From NCBI RefSeq assembly GCF_000397205.1, contig NC_021237.1:683001-747000 (forward strand): a stretch of 64,000 nucleotides of DNA, given 5' to 3'. The stretch's first letter is position 1, and each line of letters starts with the position of its first letter. This stretch comes from Pseudomonas protegens CHA0 (GTDB lineage Bacteria; Pseudomonadota; Gammaproteobacteria; Pseudomonadales; Pseudomonadaceae). Positions 57,391 to 64,000 of this stretch are shown here, piece after piece. Position numbers and translations under genes: made by a program. The notes beneath the pieces are model-generated. The model made no database searches, had not been told where the DNA came from, and worked only from the letters and a program-made list of their open reading frames with translations.

Positions 57391-58524
57391 TCAGGCACTG
57401 GCGCGGGAGACGCGCGGCAGGACCACGGTGAAGGTGGTGCCATCGCTGGCGTTGGAGCTGACTTCGATGCTGCCCTGGTGGGCAACCACCACTTCCTTGA
57501 CGATGAACAACCCCAGGCCAAGGCTGGTGCTGGGGTTGCCCAGTTCTTCGTCGACGCTGCGCACCAACGGGTCGAACAGGGTGCCCAGGGCCTCCGGGGG
57601 GATCGGCGTGCCGTAGTTGTGCACGGTCAACAGCACCTGTTCCGCGCCACCGGTGATGGTCACGGTCACGGTGCGGCGGTTGTTGCCGTGCTGCAGGGCG
57701 TTGCCGATCAGGTTCTGCAGCATCTGCTCGATGCGCCCGCGGTCCCAGATGCCATGGCTGTCGCCCTCGAAGCTCATCAGCGGGGTGCAATCGGGCTGCC
57801 CGGCGCAGGCTTCGTCCATGGCCGCCTTGGCCGCGCTGGCCAGGTCCATGGGCGCAGGTTCGATGGGCAGGCTGCTGCCCAGGCGGCTGCGCACGAACTC
57901 CAGCAGGTCGCTGACCATGGCGCCCATGTGCCGGGTGCCGCTCTTGATACGTGAAACGAAGGCCTGGGCGTCGCCGTCCAGGGCGACTTTGCGTGCCAGC
58001 ATTTCAGTGGACATGCTCACTGCCTGCAACGGCGCCCGCAGGTCGTGGCCAAGAATTGCCAGGAAGATATCCCGCGAGCGGCTGACCTGTTCGGCATAGG
58101 CTGCGGTGGACTCGGCCAGGGCTTCATCAATGGCTTCGTTGAAACGGATCATGTCCTGCAGGTAGGCCAGGTCCGGTGTCTGCAGGCTGGCCACCCACAG
58201 GCGGATCACGCAGGCTCGCAGGTGGCGGAATTCCGAGGTCATCTGCACCAGGTCGAACCCCACGTGATGGCGCAGCTCGCCATGGCTGGCGGCCGCGGCA
58301 TCCAGGCTGGGGGTTTTTTCCGGGCCTTCGCCCTTGGCCTTGGCCCGTTGTTCCCCGGGGCTCTGGGCGGTGCACATATCCCGGGCGGCGGCCAGCAGGA
58401 TGGAGCGCGCGTGGTCACGCAGGTCCGTGCGGGTCAGGGAGTCCTGAGCGAGGCTCCTGGCAAATTGTTCCCATTCATCAACGATTCGATCAACGTGCTG
58501 CACGATAAAATCGGACAGGCGCAT
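57391..58524 (-). CDS. Soluble sensor histidine kinase
   Basis: 377 residues without membrane segments. The N-terminal ~145 residues are helical and resemble an RsbRD-type sensory domain. The HisKA helix has the phosphoacceptor His160 in LGHDLRAPLQ, and the ATPase domain shows the N box QNLIGNALQHG, a G1/F region FDPLVRSVDEELGNPSTSLGLGLFIVKEVV. No response regulator is adjacent, so the partner is elsewhere. The start has AAGG at about ten bases. It lies just downstream of the urease genes on the same strand but is separated from ureC by ~98 bp. Confidence 0.87.
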   Translation of the reverse strand: MRLSDFIVQHVDRIVDEWEQFARSLAQDSLTRTDLRDHARSILLAAARDMCTAQSPGEQRAKAKGEGPEKTPSLDAAAASHGELRHHVGFDLVQMTSEFRHLRACVIRLWVASLQTPDLAYLQDMIRFNEAIDEALAESTAAYAEQVSRSRDIFLAILGHDLRAPLQAVSMSTEMLARKVALDGDAQAFVSRIKSGTRHMGAMVSDLLEFVRSRLGSSLPIEPAPMDLASAAKAAMDEACAGQPDCTPLMSFEGDSHGIWDRGRIEQMLQNLIGNALQHGNNRRTVTVTITGGAEQVLLTVHNYGTPIPPEALGTLFDPLVRSVDEELGNPSTSLGLGLFIVKEVVVAHQGSIEVSSNASDGTTFTVVLPRVSRASA

Positions 58525-58537
58525 AGCCGGGCACCTT

Positions 58538-58610
58538 ACTGGGCAGTGAGTGGAAAACCGAGACGCATCTTAGCGCCTAATCGAACATTTCAGCAGCCAC
58601 TCTGCCCAGT
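58538..58610. repeat. Near-perfect inverted repeat between ureC and the kinase gene
   Basis: ACTGGGCAGTGAGTGG and CCACTCTGCCCAGT (58538-58553 and 58597-58610) form a 14-bp stem with a two-base bulge around a 43-base loop; no U-tract. It could be an RNA structure at the 3' end of the urease transcript. Confidence 0.4.
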
Positions 58611-58622
58611 GGTGGGCCAGCC

Positions 58623-60323
58623 CTAGAACAGGAAGTAGCGCTGGGCCATGGGCAGCACGTCCGCCGGTTCGCACCACAGCAGCACGCCATCAGCCTTGAC
58701 CTGATAGGTCTGCGGGTCGACTTCGATATCCGGCAGGTAGTCGTTGTGGATCAGGTCGGTTTTCTGCACGTTGCGACAGCCCTTGACCACGGCGATGCGT
58801 TTTTTCAGCCCCAACTGCTCCGGCACCCCGGCCTCCAGTGCGGCCTGGCTGATGAAGGTCAGGCTGGTGGCGTGACGGCTGCCGCCGAAGCTGGCGAACA
58901 TCGGCCGGTAGTGCACCGGCTGCGGGGTCGGGATCGAGGCGTTGGCGTCGCCCATCAGGCTGGCGGCAATGGCCCCGCCCTTGAGGATCAGGGTCGGCTT
59001 GACCCCGAAGAACGCCGGGCGCCAGAGCACCAGGTCGGCCCACTTGCCCACTTCGACGGAGCCCACCTCATGGCTGATGCCGTGGGTGATCGCCGGGTTG
59101 ATGGTGTACTTGGCAATGTAGCGCTTGACCCGGAAGTTGCTGTTGCCCGGGCCATCCCCCGGCAGCGGGCCGCGCTGCTTGTGCATCTTGTCGGCGGTCT
59201 GCCAGGTGCGGGTCACCACTTCGCCGACCCGGCCCATGGCCTGGCTGTCGGAGCTGATCATGGAGAAGGCCCCGAGGTCGTGGAGGATGTCCTCGGCGGC
59301 AATGGTCTCCCGGCGGATGCGGCTTTCGGCGAAGGCCACGTCCTCGGCGATGCTCGGGTCCAGGTGATGGCAGACCATCAGCATGTCCAGGTGTTCGTCG
59401 ATGGTGTTGCGGGTGAAGGGCCGGGTCGGGTTGGTGGAGCTGGGCAGCACGTTGGCCAGGCCGCAGGCCTTGATGATGTCCGGGGCATGGCCGCCGCCGG
59501 CGCCTTCGGTGTGGTAGGTATGGATGGTGCGGCCCTTGAAGGCGCCCAGGGTGGTTTCGACGAAGCCCGATTCATTGAGGGTGTCGGTGTGGATCGCCAC
59601 CTGCACGTCGTACTCATCGGCCACGCTCAGGCAGTTGTCGATGCTGGCCGGGGTGCTGCCCCAGTCCTCGTGCAGCTTGAGGCCGATGGCCCCGGCCTTG
59701 ACCTGTTCGATCAAGGGCTCCGGCAGGCTGGCGTTGCCCTTGCCGGTAAAGCCGATGTTCATGGCGAAGGCGTCCGCCGCCTGGAGCATGCGCGCCATGT
59801 GCCAGGGCCCGGAGGTGCAGGTGGTGGCGTTGGTCCCGGTGGCAGGTCCCGTGCCGCCACCGATCATGGTGGTGACGCCGCTCATCAGCGCCTCTTCGAT
59901 CTGCTGCGGGCAGATGAAGTGGATATGGGTGTCGATGCCGCCGGCGGTGAGGATCATGCCCTCACCGGCGATGACCTCGGTGCTGGCGCCGATGGCGATG
60001 TTCACGTCGGGCTGGATGTCCGGATTGCCGGCCTTGCCGATGGCGGCGATGCGCCCGTCCTTGAGGCCGACGTCGGCCTTGACGATGCCCCAGTGGTCGA
60101 TGATCAGGGCGTTGGTGATCAGGGTGTCCACCACCTCGGCGGCCAGCAACTGGCTCTGGCCCATACCGTCACGGATCACCTTGCCGCCGCCGAACTTCAC
60201 TTCTTCACCGTAGGTGGTGAAATCCTTCTCCACTTCGATCCACAGCTCGGTGTCGGCCAGCCGCACCTTGTCGCCCACGGTGGGGCCGAACATGTCGGCG
60301 TAGGCTTCACGGGAAATCTTCAT
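58623..60323 (-). CDS. ureC: Urease alpha subunit
   Basis: 566 residues, standard length. Nickel ligands are visible: His133 and His135 in [12 protein letters not shown], the carbamylated lysine Lys216 in GLKLHEDWG with His218, and [10 protein letters not shown] and [14 protein letters not shown], the latter on the mobile flap. It is the catalytic subunit that hydrolyses urea to ammonia and carbamate. It is separated from ureB by a REP pair but lies on the same strand and probably in the same operon. Confidence 0.98.
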
Positions 60324-60349
60324 CGCAGCTCCTTACAGAAACAGGTCTT

Positions 60350-60414
60350 GCAGGAGCCGGCTTGCCGGCGAAGGGGCCCGAAAGACCGCATTCGCCGGCA
60401 AGCTGGCTCCTACA
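60350..60414. repeat. REP inverted pair between ureB and ureC
   Basis: GCAGGAGCCGGCTTGCCGGC and inverse TTCGCCGGCAAGCTGGCTCC inside the urease operon. Confidence 0.85.
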
Positions 60415-60431
60415 TGCGTAGGGTCGAGGGA

Positions 60432-61808
<1,377 letters not shown>

Positions 61809-61817
61809 GGCACGGCC

Positions 61818-62120
61818 TCAAGCGATGGGTTGGTGAACGGTGACCAGCTTGGTGCCGTCGGGAAAGGTGGCTTCCACCTGGATGTCCGGGATCATCTCCG
61901 GGATGCCTTCCATCACCTGCTCGCGGCTGAGCAGGGTGGTGCCGTAGTGCATCAGTTCGGCCACGGTCTGCCCGTCCCGGGCGCCTTCGAGCAGCGCCGC
62001 GGAGATATAGGCCATGGTTTCCGGGTAGTTGAGCTTGAGGCCGCGGGCCAGTCGCCGCTCGGCCACCAGGCCGGCGGTGAAGATCAGCAGCTTGTCTTTT
62101 TCGCGTGGGGTCAGATCCAT
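61818..62120 (-). CDS. ureA: Urease gamma subunit
   Basis: 100 residues from the ATG at 62120 ([22 protein letters not shown]), standard length; a TTG at 62129 is an unlikely start. Later blocks [20 protein letters not shown] and [18 protein letters not shown] are typical. Smallest structural subunit of the (UreABC)3 enzyme. Confidence 0.97.
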   Translation of the reverse strand: MDLTPREKDKLLIFTAGLVAERRLARGLKLNYPETMAYISAALLEGARDGQTVAELMHYGTTLLSREQVMEGIPEMIPDIQVEATFPDGTKLVTVHQPIA

Positions 62121-62177
62121 CGTGGTCAATCCGTTGTCAGGCAGTAGAAAAAGGTGCAGTGGAAAAGGGCATGCGGG

Positions 62178-63017
62178 TCAGGTGTTCCAGATTCTGGGTG
62201 GCCTGGCTTCGCGGCCCAGCAGCGCCGGGCGCAGCAGGCGCCACAGCTCGATCAGCCAGGCCCGGGCCTGCAGAGCTTCGCTGGCCAGGCAGCGGGCCAC
62301 CAGCAGGCCCGGCAGTTGGCTCAGGTCGCCGCGTACCGGGTGTGCCAGGGCGCGACAGCGTTCCAGCAGTTCGCTGTCGATTTCACCGGTCACCAGCAAG
62401 GTGGCGAACACCGGCTGGCCATCCAGGCCGATGGGGGAATCCAGCAGGCCGTCGCCACCGCCGATGCGCTGGCGTTCATGCCACAGCGGCCGGCCGTCGC
62501 GGTACAGGTCCAGGTGGGCCTGGAAATGGCCCTGCTCGAACCGCTCGCCACTGGCCGGGCGCCCCAGGGCAATGATGTCCCAGTAGAACAGCCGGGCATC
62601 GCCCTGCAATTCGATGCGGGTCGTGAGCTCGGCCTGGGCAGCGCTGAAGACGATGGTTTCCTGGGGCAGCCACTCCAGGGTCGCGCCCGGCGCTACCTGC
62701 AGGTTCAGGGCCTGGCTGGCCGGGCCGGTGGCGCGATACCACTTGGCCGCCCCGGGGCTGGTCAACTGGGCCCAGGCACCGCTGTCGACCCGGGCGCTGA
62801 TGGCCAGCCGATCACCGCCGGCAATGCCGCCGGGCGGGTGGACGATGATGTGCTGGCAAACCTCGGGGCCTTCGGCATACAGGTGCTTCTGCACCCGCAG
62901 CGGGCCCAGGTGGCGGCGCAGCACCGGGCGCGTGGTGGCGCCGCAACGGGCATAGGCCAGCTCCAGTTCGGCGTGCCAGCTGGGAGTGAACAGGGCGGTG
63001 GCGGCAGGTAGGTTCAT
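62178..63017 (-). CDS. ureD: Urease accessory protein UreD (UreH)
   Basis: 279 residues with the UreD blocks [34 protein letters not shown] over residues 38-72, [15 protein letters not shown] and [13 protein letters not shown]. It scaffolds the UreF-UreG complex on apo-urease. It is the first ure gene after urtE, 30 bases apart, so urea uptake and urease are likely co-transcribed. Confidence 0.96.
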   Translation of the reverse strand: MNLPAATALFTPSWHAELELAYARCGATTRPVLRRHLGPLRVQKHLYAEGPEVCQHIIVHPPGGIAGGDRLAISARVDSGAWAQLTSPGAAKWYRATGPASQALNLQVAPGATLEWLPQETIVFSAAQAELTTRIELQGDARLFYWDIIALGRPASGERFEQGHFQAHLDLYRDGRPLWHERQRIGGGDGLLDSPIGLDGQPVFATLLVTGEIDSELLERCRALAHPVRGDLSQLPGLLVARCLASEALQARAWLIELWRLLRPALLGREARPPRIWNT

Positions 63018-63047
63018 GCTGGGTCGTTATCGTTAGGAGGCTACAGA

Positions 63048-63746
63048 TTAGATCGTAACCAGGCCGCGTACACCCTCGGCCTGCATATTTTTGCCGCGGC
63101 CCTGCTGGATGATTTCCCCCCGGGACATCACCAGGTACTGGTCGGCCAGTTCGGCGGCAAAGTCGTAGAACTGCTCCACCAGCAGGATCGCCATGTCGCC
63201 CCGGGCCGCGAGCTTGCTGATCACCGCGCCGATCTCCTTGATCACCGAGGGCTGGATGCCTTCGGTGGGCTCATCGAGGATCAGCAGGCGCGGGCGGCTG
63301 GCCAGGGCCCGGCCGATGGCCAGTTGTTGCTGCTGGCCGCCGGAGAGATCGCCGCCACGGCGCTGCTTCATCTGCAACAGCACCGGGAACAGTTCGTAGA
63401 TGAAGGCCGGCACTTCCTTGGCCTGGGAGCCGGGGAAGCGGGACAGGCCCATCAGCAGGTTTTCCTCCACGGTCAGGCGGCCGAAGATTTCCCGGCCCTG
63501 GGGCACGTAGGCGATCCCGGCGTGGACGCGCTGATGGGGCTTGTAGCCGGTGATGCCCCGGCCCTCCCAGTTGACCGCGCCCTCCTTGGCCGGCAGCAGG
63601 CCCATCAGGCATTTGAGCAGGGTGGTCTTGCCCACGCCGTTGCGCCCCAGCAGGCAGGTGACTTCGCCAATCCGGGCTTCGAAGCTCAGGCCGCGCAGGA
63701 TGTGGCTACCGCCGTAGTATTGGTGCAGCTTGTCGACTTGGAGCAT
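63048..63746 (-). CDS. urtE: Urea ABC transporter ATP-binding protein UrtE
   Basis: 232 residues. Walker A GRNGVGKTTLLK, signature LSGGQQQQLAIGRAL, Walker B LLILDEPTEGIQPS and the VEQFYDFAAELADQ H-loop region. The sequence PTEGIQPSVIKEIG and the opening DKLHQYYGGSHILRGLSFEA distinguish UrtE from LivF. The urt system takes up urea at low concentration. The next upstream gene is urtD. Confidence 0.95.
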   Translation of the reverse strand: MLQVDKLHQYYGGSHILRGLSFEARIGEVTCLLGRNGVGKTTLLKCLMGLLPAKEGAVNWEGRGITGYKPHQRVHAGIAYVPQGREIFGRLTVEENLLMGLSRFPGSQAKEVPAFIYELFPVLLQMKQRRGGDLSGGQQQQLAIGRALASRPRLLILDEPTEGIQPSVIKEIGAVISKLAARGDMAILLVEQFYDFAAELADQYLVMSRGEIIQQGRGKNMQAEGVRGLVTI

Positions 63747-63784
63747 GGTCGGGTACTCGAGTTTTGTGGGGATTGCGGGGCGGT

Positions 63785-63839
63785 CTTCGCTGGCCAGCCG
63801 GCTCCTGCGGGAGGGGTAGGAGCCGGCTTGCCGGCGAAC
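63785..63839. repeat. REP inverted pair between urtD and urtE
   Basis: CTTCGCTGGCCAGCCGGCTC and inverse GTAGGAGCCGGCTTGCCGGC inside the transporter operon. Confidence 0.8.
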
Positions 63840-63849
63840 GGCGGTTGCG

Positions 63850-64000
63850 CTAACGGCCGAGGTAAACCTCGATCACCCGTTCGTTTTCCTGCACCTGTTC
63901 CAGGGAGCCTTCGGCCAGCACGCTGCCTTGGTGCAGCACGGTGACGTGGTCGGCAATCGAGCCGACAAAGCCCATGTCGTGTTCCACCACCATCAGCGAG
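63850..64000 (-). CDS. urtD: Urea ABC transporter ATP-binding protein UrtD, C-terminal end (partial)
   Basis: The last 49 residues of an ABC ATPase, read from the window edge to a TAG at 63850. The H-loop LMVVEHDMGFVGSIADHV and the tail ending EVYLGR match UrtD. The rest lies beyond the window. Confidence 0.88.
   Translation of the reverse strand, partial: SLMVVEHDMGFVGSIADHVTVLHQGSVLAEGSLEQVQENERVIEVYLGR

Noticed and set aside
30085..58623. The 28 kb between ureE and ureC as an inserted island splitting the urease operon
   Set aside because: The same split (ureD-A-B-C apart from ureE-F-G, with desT and a bacterioferritin-like gene between) is known in P. aeruginosa, so it is ancestral; only the tpsBA locus looks accessory.

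Overview
The window is a GC-rich chromosomal segment of a Pseudomonas, most probably of the fluorescens group (P. protegens / P. chlororaphis-like). The evidence is the gene order azu, nadE, pncB, desT, ureEFG and ureDABC-urtE, which follows the known P. aeruginosa layout, the typical Pseudomonas REP palindromes (GTAGGAGC-type inverted pairs) in about twelve intergenic gaps, and an Anr-type box in front of azurin. No rRNA, tRNA, CRISPR array, insertion sequence or prophage was seen. Genes are tightly packed, and nearly all the long reading frames opposite real genes are GC-rich shadows.

Layout. 0-3 kb: the 3' part of ygiQ, then a translationally coupled pair of unknown proteins (a protein with a hydrophobic hairpin and a small membrane protein). 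3.1-9.9 kb: a three-gene cluster of transglutaminase/DUF2126, circularly permuted ATP-grasp fused to alpha-E, and a second transglutaminase, preceded by a sigma-54-like promoter. 10-14 kb: a small basic protein, a LOG-family hydrolase, azurin, and nadE-pncB (NAD salvage). 14-18 kb: a LysR regulator divergent from amaB-amaA (L-pipecolate/lysine catabolism). 18.3-23.5 kb: the braCDEFG branched-chain amino acid ABC transporter behind a near-perfect sigma-54 promoter. 23.5-24.3 kb: a gene-free stretch with DnaA-box-like 9-mers and two imperfect 100-bp direct repeats. 24.3-27.5 kb: SDR oxidoreductase, CDF metal transporter, AGE-family isomerase. 27.7-30.1 kb: ureEFGJ behind a sigma-54/NtrC-type promoter. 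30.4-40 kb: desT, a 14-residue-repeat secreted protein, AsmA, bacterioferritin-like protein, LysR/azoreductase/SMR, lipase, EamA/AraC pair, psiF.

40.2-53.2 kb is the main accessory island. It holds a TpsB transporter, a 3,207-residue filamentous haemagglutinin (TpsA) whose C-terminal variable domain carries a lipase-like Ser-Asp-His set, and three small downstream genes. The first is a lipoprotein gene overlapping the tpsA stop codon, the natural candidate for immunity. The third is a tiny ORF that repeats the tail of that lipoprotein. 53.3-58.5 kb: AI-2E-type permease, Hsp70-like protein divergent from cbpA-cbpM (with a heat-shock-type promoter), and a soluble histidine kinase. 58.6-64 kb: ureC, ureB, two GNAT acetyltransferases, ureA, ureD, urtE and the end of urtD, all on the minus strand.

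A nitrogen theme links several loci. Urea uptake (urt), urease (ureDABC plus ureEFGJ) and branched-chain amino acid uptake (bra) are all nitrogen or carbon scavenging functions. Sigma-54-type promoter sequences precede braC, ureE and the transglutaminase/ATP-grasp cluster, the last of unknown function. All functional statements come from reading the sequence and from general family knowledge; no database search was run.
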